Below the pieces are notes generated by a model that worked only from the letters and a program-made list of their open reading frames with translations, made no database searches and was not told the origin of the DNA. Positions 1 through 5,998 of a DNA stretch of 10,013 bases are shown here, piece after piece. The stretch comes from Anaerolineaceae bacterium. Lineage in GTDB: Bacteria; Chloroflexota; Anaerolineae; Anaerolineales; Anaerolineaceae. Position 1 is the stretch's first letter, and the number at the start of each line of letters is the position of its first letter. A program made the translations under genes and the position numbers. The stretch covers positions 1 through 10,013 of the forward strand of contig JAQTMA010000124.1 in NCBI GenBank assembly GCA_028714615.1, read 5' to 3'.

Positions 1-957
1 AACAATGGAGCCACATTCACAGCAGCATTGGCGGTCCTGGTAACATATGATGCTGAGATCTTGATCGGCGCCGGGAATATTTCCCTCGCCATGAGCCTGG
101 AAGCGTTACTGGGATGCTCTCAAGCCTTCGATGATCGAGTCCAACAAGTTCGTGGGTATCCCGGACAGATGAAGGTTGCCCAGGAGGTGAGGGCATTTAT
201 CCGCGGCAGCAGTTTAATTAATTCAACTGGACGGGTTCAGGATGCGTACTCGTTGCGTTGCGCCCCACAAGTTCAAGGTATGGTTCTGGATACTTTAGCG
301 TTCGTCAGAGGGATTGTTGAACGAGAGATCAATGCCGCCACGGATAACCCACTCCTGTTTGGGGATGAGGATGCCATTTCTGGGGGTAATTTCCATGGGG
401 AACCGGTCGGCATGGCAATGGATTTTCTGGGGATCGCTCTTTCTGAATTAGCGGCAATCTCCGAGCGAAGGATCTTCCGCTTGACGGATGGACGATTGAA
501 TGGAGGTTTGCCGCCTATGCTCGTGGATCATCCGGATGCTGCGGGTTTGAATTCCGGAGTAATGATGCCCCAATATACCGCAGCCGCCCTGGTATTAGAA
601 AATCGCACCCTGGCAACGCCTGATTCGATCAATTCTTTACCGACCTCGGCTGGTCAGGAGGACTTCAATGCAAATTCGATGACCGCTGCCCGTCATTGCG
701 ATAGGATTGCTACCAATTGTGCCTATGTTCTCGGGGTTGAATTATTTACGGCCGCACGTGCGCTGGATCTGCGTATGCGTCAGACGGTGAATCAAGCGCC
801 CGGCGCTGGGGTGAATGTGGCCTGGCAGTTAATCCGCGAGCATGTGCCGTACATCGCCGAGGATACGTGGTTGAAACCGCTGATAGACCGCGTCGTCCAA
901 ATGGTTCAATCAGGCGAGCTTGTCGATTCGGTAGCTAAGGCAATAAAGCGTAGTTGA
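1..957 (+). CDS. hutH: Histidine/aromatic amino-acid ammonia-lyase, C-terminal part (5' truncated by window)
   Basis: The reading frame is open from base 1 and gives 318 residues ending at TGA 955-957. Full HAL/PAL proteins are about 500 residues, so roughly the first third, including the Ala-Ser-Gly that forms the MIO cofactor, lies outside the window. What is visible matches the family in order: NNGATFTAAL at the very start, FDDR, a PGQ motif, VQDAYSLRCAPQVQG, NAATDNPLLF, SGGNFHGEPVGMAMD, SERRI, GLNSGVMMPQYTAAAL, SLPTSAGQED. The family eliminates ammonia from histidine (to urocanate, in histidine breakdown) or from phenylalanine/tyrosine, in the cytoplasm. QED favours histidine lyase, but the next residues are FNANSM where HAL usually has H-V-S-M-G, so substrate is uncertain. 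No other hut gene is in view. It is probably the last gene of its own operon, since a promoter overlaps its stop codon. The TTG at 28 is internal, not a start. Confidence 0.9.
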   Translation, partial: NNGATFTAALAVLVTYDAEILIGAGNISLAMSLEALLGCSQAFDDRVQQVRGYPGQMKVAQEVRAFIRGSSLINSTGRVQDAYSLRCAPQVQGMVLDTLAFVRGIVEREINAATDNPLLFGDEDAISGGNFHGEPVGMAMDFLGIALSELAAISERRIFRLTDGRLNGGLPPMLVDHPDAAGLNSGVMMPQYTAAALVLENRTLATPDSINSLPTSAGQEDFNANSMTAARHCDRIATNCAYVLGVELFTAARALDLRMRQTVNQAPGAGVNVAWQLIREHVPYIAEDTWLKPLIDRVVQMVQSGELVDSVAKAIKRS

Positions 958-982
958 CAGGTTGAACCAATGCAGATATCTT
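954..982 (+). promoter_or_regulatory. Putative sigma-70 promoter for the L,D-transpeptidase operon
   Basis: A perfect -35 box TTGACA at 954-959 overlaps the TGA stop of the lyase gene. It is followed after 17 bases by TATCTT at 977-982, which matches 4 of 6 positions of the -10 consensus. The expected transcription start is near 989, only about 4 bases before the ATG at 993. That gene has no visible Shine-Dalgarno sequence, so a nearly leaderless transcript is possible. Weak point: the -10 is imperfect, and TATACA at 983-988 would be the better -10 by shape but sits too far from the -35. Confidence 0.45.
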
Positions 983-992
983 TATACATAAA

Positions 993-2081
993 ATGAAAAC
1001 GAAAATGTGGACCCGCCGGGAATTTTTGAAGCTGACCGGCTTTAGCGCAGGCGCATGGATGCTTCAACCATACGTACAAACCCTCGTTCCTGCTCTGACC
1101 TTTCCAGATAGCGACCGCCTAGGCAGAATCTGCTATCCGGATGTCAATCTTCGAACGCGCCCTTCGGTAGATGCCCCTTCCGCTGGTGTTCAACCTGAGG
1201 ATAAAATCGTAACCTGGTTACGTGAAGTGATCGGCGAGCCAGTTTATGGGCGGTATAGCCGACGTTGGGTGGAGACGCCTGATGGATATCTGTATGCTCC
1301 GAGCGTACAACCCGTTCAGAATCTACCCAATATCCCAGTGACCAACCTGCCTCCGTCAGACAAAGAGCCCGGTATGTGGGCTGAGGTTACTGTACCCTAT
1401 GTTAATCTCGTCCTGGCAAACCCACCCGCACGATCACCGTGGTTAAAAGGCGCTAATCAACCACGCCTGTATTATTCTCAAATCATGTGGATCAATGCTA
1501 TGCGCCTTGATAAAGATGGCAGGGTGCAATACCAGGTAGATGAGCGGTACGGCACACTGGGCGATTTATTCTGGGCCGACGCCAGCGCCTTCAGACCGCT
1601 CACAGAGGCAGATGTAGCCCCAATCCACCCGGAGGTAGAAAACAAGCGCGTTGAGGTCAACCTGGATTACCAGACCCTTTCTTGCTTTGAAAATGACGTT
1701 GAGGTATATTTTTGCCGGATCTCCTCTGGTCAGAAGTACGATGCGGAGGGCAAAGTGGTGGACAAGTGGTCAACTCCGGTTGGACCCCACCCTATTTGGC
1801 GGAAATTAGTATCCATTCACATGTTAGGGGGATCGGTTGGCACTGGTTACGACCTACCCGGGATTGGATGGACCAGCCTTTTCTCGGGTGAAGGCGTCGC
1901 CATTCATTCGACCTTCTGGCATAACGATTTCGGTGTGGCAAAATCGCATGGTTGCGTGAATGCAGCCCCGGAAGATGCAAAATGGGTATGGCGATGGACA
2001 ATACCTGAGGTGACCTACAACCCGGGAGATAAAACTGTCCAAATGCCCGGCGGCACGATCGTTAACGTGATCGGATCCTGA
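993..2081 (+). CDS. TAT-exported L,D-transpeptidase (YkuD domain)
   Basis: A 362-residue exported enzyme. The N-terminus has a twin-arginine signal (TRREFLKL, residues 7-14, then a hydrophobic stretch to about 35), so it should cross the membrane folded. Residues about 44-104 (NLRTRPS and following) resemble a bacterial SH3-like wall-binding domain. The YkuD domain covers about 218-361, with conserved His305 (AIHST) and the active-site motif SHGCVN at 318-323; Cys321 is the nucleophile and His319 its partner. The family makes 3-3 crosslinks in peptidoglycan or attaches proteins to it by an acyl-cysteine intermediate. The start at 993 is chosen because it gives a normal n-region before the arginine pair; the ATG at 1005 would leave almost none. 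No Shine-Dalgarno is seen. It is first in a tight operon, 3 bases ahead of ccdA, which fits an exported thiol enzyme next to a reductant transporter. Whether it crosslinks wall or does something else cannot be read from sequence. Confidence 0.93.
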   Translation: MKTKMWTRREFLKLTGFSAGAWMLQPYVQTLVPALTFPDSDRLGRICYPDVNLRTRPSVDAPSAGVQPEDKIVTWLREVIGEPVYGRYSRRWVETPDGYLYAPSVQPVQNLPNIPVTNLPPSDKEPGMWAEVTVPYVNLVLANPPARSPWLKGANQPRLYYSQIMWINAMRLDKDGRVQYQVDERYGTLGDLFWADASAFRPLTEADVAPIHPEVENKRVEVNLDYQTLSCFENDVEVYFCRISSGQKYDAEGKVVDKWSTPVGPHPIWRKLVSIHMLGGSVGTGYDLPGIGWTSLFSGEGVAIHSTFWHNDFGVAKSHGCVNAAPEDAKWVWRWTIPEVTYNPGDKTVQMPGGTIVNVIGS

Positions 2082-2084
2082 CCC

Positions 2085-2807
2085 ATGAACGTCACACTCG
2101 GATTAGCATTCTTGGCAGGTCTGGCTTCTTTTCTCTCACCCTGCGTGTTCTGTCTGGTACCGGTTTATATCAGTTACTTGAGCGGGCGATCGATTTCCGA
2201 CTCCCAGACCGGAATCCCAGGGAGGACAACGCGATGGAATACCCTGAGTCATGGTTTTGCCTTTGTGATTGGATTCAGCATCGTATTTATCATTCTGGGG
2301 GTGACTGTCTCCCTATTAGGAGGATTGCTTTATGATTTGCGCACGTGGATAGCCAAAATTGGCGGCATCTTGGTGGTCATTTTCGGATTGCACATGACCG
2401 GAGTATTACGTATCCCTTTTTTGGAGTATGATCTTCGACCTCAATCACCTACCGACCGGAGACGAAGCTATTTGTCTTCTGTTCTGATGGGTGTGTTTTT
2501 TTCCGCTGGTTGGTCGCCGTGTGTTGGACCGGTGCTAGGAGCTATCTTGACGCTGGCGATGAACGGGGGATCCATCACAAAAGGCGCCCAACTGCTTTCC
2601 GCATACTCTGCCGGGTTGGCAATTCCGTTTTTATTGGCTGCATTGGGAATCGGCTGGGTGACTGCCACACTGAAACGCTATGGAAAGCTGATGCATTATG
2701 TCGAAATTGGAATGGGTGGGGTGTTAATTATTGTTGGGTTAATGTTATTCCTGGGTACTTTTGAACAAATCGCCCGGTTCGGCTTTTTTGTCGACCTCGG
2801 TCTGTAG
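2085..2807 (+). CDS. ccdA: CcdA-type cytochrome c biogenesis / thiol-disulfide transmembrane reductase
   Basis: A 240-residue polytopic protein of the DsbD/CcdA family, with about six hydrophobic segments (near 2-33, 55-80, 90-110, 130-157, 167-195, 205-225). The family passes electrons from cytoplasmic thioredoxin to extracytoplasmic thiol proteins through one cysteine in each half. Here these are Cys20 in FLSPC and Cys146 in SAGWSPCVGP; the repeated SPC shows the usual internal pseudo-symmetry. The length is normal for CcdA. The first motif reads SPCVFCLVP, with a cysteine (Cys23) where the family normally has proline, creating an extra C-x-x-C in the first membrane segment. The gene begins 3 bases after the transpeptidase stop and ends 12 bases before a CPPC thioredoxin-fold gene, so it is translated as part of the same unit. 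Likely role: keeping extracytoplasmic cysteines reduced, either for cytochrome c maturation or for the neighbouring transpeptidase. No cytochrome c or ccs gene is in the window. Confidence 0.93.
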   Translation: MNVTLGLAFLAGLASFLSPCVFCLVPVYISYLSGRSISDSQTGIPGRTTRWNTLSHGFAFVIGFSIVFIILGVTVSLLGGLLYDLRTWIAKIGGILVVIFGLHMTGVLRIPFLEYDLRPQSPTDRRRSYLSSVLMGVFFSAGWSPCVGPVLGAILTLAMNGGSITKGAQLLSAYSAGLAIPFLLAALGIGWVTATLKRYGKLMHYVEIGMGGVLIIVGLMLFLGTFEQIARFGFFVDLGL

Positions 2808-2819
2808 GATTATTTTCAT

Positions 2820-3830
2820 ATGCTAACGGTAACCTTGTATACTCGTTCAAATTGCCCTCCATGTCAGCAAGCATTGGATGATCTGAGGGCACTTCAAAGT
2901 ACGAATCCACATAATCTGGTCGAAGTAAACCTCGATCGGAATCCCGTCCTGTTGGATCAGATTGGTGCTCAGACGCCCGTCATGGAAGTAGGTCCATACC
3001 GTTTGTTGTCTCCTTTCTCGCGACAAGATCTGCAAGTGGCATTAGGTGCTGCGCGTGATAGGGTCGATCATTTCGTAGCAGTCGGTGACAAACGATATGT
3101 GGAGCGGCTAAAGCGCGGTCATACCCTAACCGGCGCAGATCGTGCTACCAAATGGTTAAGCAACCATTATGTCTTGCTATTCAATTTAATTCTGCTGGTC
3201 TATATTGGCGTCCCCTTTTTAGCGCCAGTCTTCATGAAAATTGGGTGGACTTCCCCTGCGAATGTCATTTACCGGGTGTACCGGCCTTTGTGCCACCAAC
3301 TTGCTTTCCGCTCGTGGTTCTTATTTGGTGAACAACCGGCATATCCTCGAGCCCTTGCTGGTGTTAAGGGTCTGACCCCTTTTGAAGCAGCAACCGGGAT
3401 AGATTCACTCGATATTCACAAGGCTGCGGATTTCGTGGGTAATTCTACCCTGGGGTATAAAGTTGCCTTCTGCGAACGCGACGTTGCGATTTACGGAAGC
3501 TTGTTACTATTCGGATTGATCTATGGCGCCACCGGACGAAGACTGCGTGCATTTCCCTGGTATTTATGGGTGCTCGTTGGATTATTACCGATCGCATTAG
3601 ACGGTTTTTCACAATTGCCCAGTCTCCTGGATGTCCGGTGGCATTGGTTGGCCTGGTTTCCTATTAGGGAAAGTACACCACTTTTACGGACAATCACTGG
3701 GTTTCTTTTTGGATTCACGACTGCCTGGTTTGGTTATCCCTTTGCAGAAGAATCGATGCGAGAAACTCGGATGATCATGGCGCGGAAGGTGGCTGTCGCA
3801 AGCCAACCGACCGACCAATTGATGACTTGA
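2820..3830 (+). CDS. Glutaredoxin/thioredoxin-fold domain fused to DUF2085 membrane domain
   Basis: A 336-residue two-part protein. Residues 1-80 form a small glutaredoxin-like domain: a beta-strand LTVTLYTR, redox motif CPPC at 12-15, and a TPV segment (Pro53) in the place of the cis-proline of thioredoxin folds. After a linker (81-115) comes a membrane part with hydrophobic stretches near 116-139, 221-238, 246-262 and 288-307. Residues 150-310 resemble DUF2085, with PLCHQ (156-160), RSWFLFG, FCERDVAIYG (Cys218), ALDGFSQ and RTITGFLFG. The biochemical role of DUF2085 is unknown; its conserved CHQ and Cys suggest metal or redox chemistry, which is inference. The gene starts 12 bases after ccdA with AGGAT at 2806-2810, spaced 9 bases from ATG. 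Adjacency to CcdA suggests an electron partner. With no signal peptide before the CPPC domain, that domain is most likely cytoplasmic, though topology is not settled. Confidence 0.85.
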   Translation: MLTVTLYTRSNCPPCQQALDDLRALQSTNPHNLVEVNLDRNPVLLDQIGAQTPVMEVGPYRLLSPFSRQDLQVALGAARDRVDHFVAVGDKRYVERLKRGHTLTGADRATKWLSNHYVLLFNLILLVYIGVPFLAPVFMKIGWTSPANVIYRVYRPLCHQLAFRSWFLFGEQPAYPRALAGVKGLTPFEAATGIDSLDIHKAADFVGNSTLGYKVAFCERDVAIYGSLLLFGLIYGATGRRLRAFPWYLWVLVGLLPIALDGFSQLPSLLDVRWHWLAWFPIRESTPLLRTITGFLFGFTTAWFGYPFAEESMRETRMIMARKVAVASQPTDQLMT

Positions 3831-3840
3831 GCCCGCTTAT

Positions 3841-4629
3841 ATGGCAGCACACATTACGAACGGTTTGCTCTATTACACATTTGAATCTTTCGATCAAGTA
3901 GGAGTAATTCATGGAGCTTTCACGCGGCAAGGGGGCGTCAGCCCTTCCCCTTGGAAATCGCTGAATGTCGGCGGGATGGTGGGAGATGCTCCCGAACACA
4001 TTGTAGAGAACCGGCGAAGGTGTTTTGCTGCGCTTGGGAGGGACGTGCATAGCTTATATGATTGCTGGTTGGTGCATGGGGTTGATGCAATTCGGGTTGA
4101 TCAGCCTCGGGGTGAGGCGGATCATCTACAAGCAGATATCTTGTTGACGGACCATCCTGATGTCACTCTATTCATGCGTTATGCGGATTGCGTACCAATC
4201 TTGTTGTTTGATCCAGTTAGACGGGTGATCGGTTTGGTCCATGCCGGGTGGGTTGGATCTGTGAATAAGGTCGCTAAGGTAGCTGTGGAGCGCATGGTCG
4301 AGTGGTATCGATCTGATCCAGCCAACATGCGTGCGGTGATCGGTCCATCGATTTGCGTAAATCATTATCCGGTGGGCCCGGAAGTTATTGCTAAAATGCG
4401 GTCAGCCTTTGGGGTATGCGCGGATGATATGCTGGTGAGGTGTAACGGCCAAGAACATTTCAATTTATGGATGGCTAATCGGTGGATATTAGAACAAGCA
4501 GGCGTCCAGCAAATCGAGGTAGCCGGCATATGTACGGCATGTCACCCCGAGGAATGGTTTTCGCACCGCGCTGAGAACAGAAGAACCGGGCGCTTTGGGA
4601 TGGTTCTTGCATTAAACGAGGATGGGTAA
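3841..4629 (+). CDS. pgeF: Purine nucleoside phosphorylase YfiH/LACC1 family (multicopper-polyphenol-oxidase fold)
   Basis: A 262-residue cytoplasmic enzyme of the YfiH/YlmD/LACC1 family, formerly called laccase-like. Members phosphorolyse adenosine, inosine and guanosine and can deaminate adenosine; a role in removing mis-incorporated peptidoglycan precursors has also been reported. Visible signatures: TRQGGVSPSPWKSLNVG (28-44), GDAPEHIVENR, LVHG with His79, ADC with Cys117 and HAGW with His134. These three are the expected zinc ligands. The second half has GPSICVNHYPVGPEV where many relatives have a cysteine-rich version (SIGPCCYEVG), and it ends with THR-like FSHRAENRRTGRFG. Length is normal. 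The start at ATG 3841 is 10 bases after the preceding stop, with a weak ribosome site. It sits directly before yggS, the classic pgeF-yggS pairing also seen next to sepF in Gram-positives. Confidence 0.94.
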   Translation: MAAHITNGLLYYTFESFDQVGVIHGAFTRQGGVSPSPWKSLNVGGMVGDAPEHIVENRRRCFAALGRDVHSLYDCWLVHGVDAIRVDQPRGEADHLQADILLTDHPDVTLFMRYADCVPILLFDPVRRVIGLVHAGWVGSVNKVAKVAVERMVEWYRSDPANMRAVIGPSICVNHYPVGPEVIAKMRSAFGVCADDMLVRCNGQEHFNLWMANRWILEQAGVQQIEVAGICTACHPEEWFSHRAENRRTGRFGMVLALNEDG

Positions 4630-4637
4630 CAACCAAT

Positions 4638-5366
4638 ATGGTAGATGATCAGACCCGGAAGATAAAGAATAATCTGGAACGGGTACAGGAGCGTATGACT
4701 GCGGCAGCCCTTCTTGCTGGCCGGGGAGATAGTCATATCCGCCTGGTCGTCGTCACGAAAGCACAAAACGCAGAAGTCCTTCGGGCGGCAGTTGAGGCAG
4801 GCGCTTCGATACTGGGTGAGAACTACGCTGATGAATCTGTTCAGAAAATCATGACCCTGCAAGGGAAACTTGGAGTCGAATGGCACATGATTGGCCACGT
4901 CCAGAGCCGGAAAGTAAAGCAGGTAGTCGAGAACTTTGATATGGTTCATTCGCTTGATAGCCTGAAGTTGGCGCGTAAATACAACCAATACCTGGTGGGT
5001 AAAAACCGTCGAATACCGGTGCTTCTCGAATTCAATTTGGGTGGGGAACCTGGAAAATCAGGCTGGCAGGTTAACGTAGACGCGGATTTGGATCAATTGT
5101 TCCCTGAATTAGAGCAGTTGATCTCGCTGCCAACCCTTGAATTCCAGGGTTTGATGACCATGCCACCCCTTTTCGAGGATTCCCGTAGAACCATACCATA
5201 TTTCCGGAAACTGCGAATGATCCGTGATCGATTATCCCGCCGATTTCCAGGCGGATCATGGGCAGAGCTGTCGATGGGAACCAGCGCCGATTTCGAAGAG
5301 GCTATCCTTGAGGGCGCTACAATGGTACGCATCGGACAGGCTATCCTGGGCTCTCGCCCAAAATGA
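4638..5366 (+). CDS. yggS: YggS family pyridoxal-phosphate homeostasis protein (PLPBP)
   Basis: A 242-residue cytoplasmic PLP-binding protein with the alanine-racemase-type TIM barrel but no known catalytic reaction. The family buffers free PLP and influences amino-acid and vitamin B6 balance. The PLP lysine is Lys41 in LVVVTK. Other family motifs are GENYADES, WHMIGHVQSRKVKQV, GLMTMPP, and the phosphate-binding C-terminal stretch LSMGTSADFEEAI followed by VRIGQAILGSR. Length is normal. The ATG at 4638 is 8 bases after pgeF, and a purine-rich GAGGATGG at 4619-4626 inside the pgeF 3' end can serve as ribosome site. It lies between pgeF and yggT, the expected order. Confidence 0.96.
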   Translation: MVDDQTRKIKNNLERVQERMTAAALLAGRGDSHIRLVVVTKAQNAEVLRAAVEAGASILGENYADESVQKIMTLQGKLGVEWHMIGHVQSRKVKQVVENFDMVHSLDSLKLARKYNQYLVGKNRRIPVLLEFNLGGEPGKSGWQVNVDADLDQLFPELEQLISLPTLEFQGLMTMPPLFEDSRRTIPYFRKLRMIRDRLSRRFPGGSWAELSMGTSADFEEAILEGATMVRIGQAILGSRPK

Positions 5367-5406
5367 CCGTTACGAACGGTTTGACAATGCCACACTCGGG
5401 AAATTT

Positions 5407-5413
5407 GGAGAGG
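5407..5413 (+). promoter_or_regulatory. Ribosome binding site that fixes the yggT start
   Basis: GGAGAGG at 5407-5413 lies 5 bases before ATG 5419 and is the best Shine-Dalgarno sequence on the plus strand of the window. It selects this ATG over the in-frame upstream start at 5224, which would run 140 bases back into yggS and add a non-family N-terminus. Confidence 0.75.
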
Positions 5414-5418
5414 TGAAC

Positions 5419-5679
5419 ATGCTTGGTACGTTGATCCAGATTGTACGAATTGCTTCGCGAATCTTGCAATTGATTGTCCTTGCTGATATCATCCTGTCCT
5501 ACTTTGTGGATCCTTATAATCCGGTCCGTTCAGCATTGGATCGCATCGTCCAGCCAACGCTCGAGCGCATCCGCAGGGTTGTACCTCCCCTGGGGATGAT
5601 CGATCTCAGTCCGCTCATCCTGTTAATTCTGATTTACGCTGTCGAATTCATCCTTATTCAGGTTTTGATTGCCCCATAA
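5419..5679 (+). CDS. yggT: YggT family membrane protein (YlmG)
   Basis: An 86-residue integral membrane protein with two hydrophobic helices, about 11-30 and 63-84. Between them is the family loop NPVRSALDRIVQPTLERIRR, followed by VVPPLGMIDLSP. This matches the YggT/YlmG pattern of a P-x-L-x-x-I-R-R run followed by P-x-x-G-x-I-D-x-S-P. Members are found in bacteria and chloroplasts and have been linked to osmotic-stress tolerance, division-related organisation and nucleoid distribution; a molecular function is not established. The start is set by a strong ribosome site and by fit to family length. It follows yggS after 52 bases and precedes yggU by 4 bases, the same yggS-yggT-yggU order as in Escherichia coli. 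Confidence 0.93.
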   Translation: MLGTLIQIVRIASRILQLIVLADIILSYFVDPYNPVRSALDRIVQPTLERIRRVVPPLGMIDLSPLILLILIYAVEFILIQVLIAP

Positions 5680-5683
5680 TCCA

Positions 5684-5998
5684 ATGGAATCGAAAAAACA
5701 CAACTTTCATAATGGGAAAACCGGCGCGGCAATCACTATTCGAGTCACGCCTAGAGCAAGCAAAAATGAGATCAGCGGGATTCAGGAGGATGGGACAATA
5801 AAAGTCCGGTTAACGGCTCCTCCCGTTGAAGGCCAAGCCAATACGGCGCTCATTCACTTTCTAGCAGATCTCTTACAAGTTGCCCCCTCTCGAATCGAAA
5901 TTATCGCCGGGCTAAGTGGGAGAGATAAACTGGTAACCGTTACTGGAATGGATGCGGATGCCGTGCAGGTACAGGTGCTAAAATCCCTGCCGAAGTGA
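5684..5998 (+). CDS. yggU: YggU/DUF167 family protein
   Basis: A 104-residue small soluble protein of the DUF167 (YggU) family. The signature runs TPRASKNEISG, then KVRLTAPPVEGQANTALIHF, then IIAGLSGRDK, which corresponds to the family's V-x-P-x-A-S, A-P-P-V-E-G-x-A-N and G-x-x-S-R-x-K blocks. Structures in the family show a mixed alpha/beta fold; no activity is known. ATG 5684 (M-E-S-K-K) is preferred to the TTG at 5669, because it begins 4 bases after the yggT stop and the extra five residues carry no family sequence. It is the last gene of the operon. Its final 21 bases overlap the 3' end of the convergent NACHT gene, so any terminator for it must lie inside that gene. Confidence 0.92.
   Translation: MESKKHNFHNGKTGAAITIRVTPRASKNEISGIQEDGTIKVRLTAPPVEGQANTALIHFLADLLQVAPSRIEIIAGLSGRDKLVTVTGMDADAVQVQVLKSLPK

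Noticed and set aside
4542..4988. 148-codon minus-strand frame across the pgeF/yggS junction
   Set aside because: It lies antisense to two well-supported conserved genes and its translation shows no recognisable domain.
5366..5380. Hairpin ACCGTT-ACG-AACGGT just after yggS, as an intrinsic terminator
   Set aside because: The stem is only 6 bp and is followed by TTGACAATGCC, not a run of T, so it does not look like a terminator. It may be incidental.
5381..5409. TTGACA at 5381-5386 as a promoter for yggT
   Set aside because: The -35 is perfect, but no acceptable -10 lies 15-19 bases downstream (the sequence there is ATTTGGAG), so I did not annotate a promoter.
5224..5418. Upstream extension of yggT from ATG 5224
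   Set aside because: It would overlap yggS by 140 bases and add about 65 residues not found in YggT proteins; a strong ribosome site points to ATG 5419.
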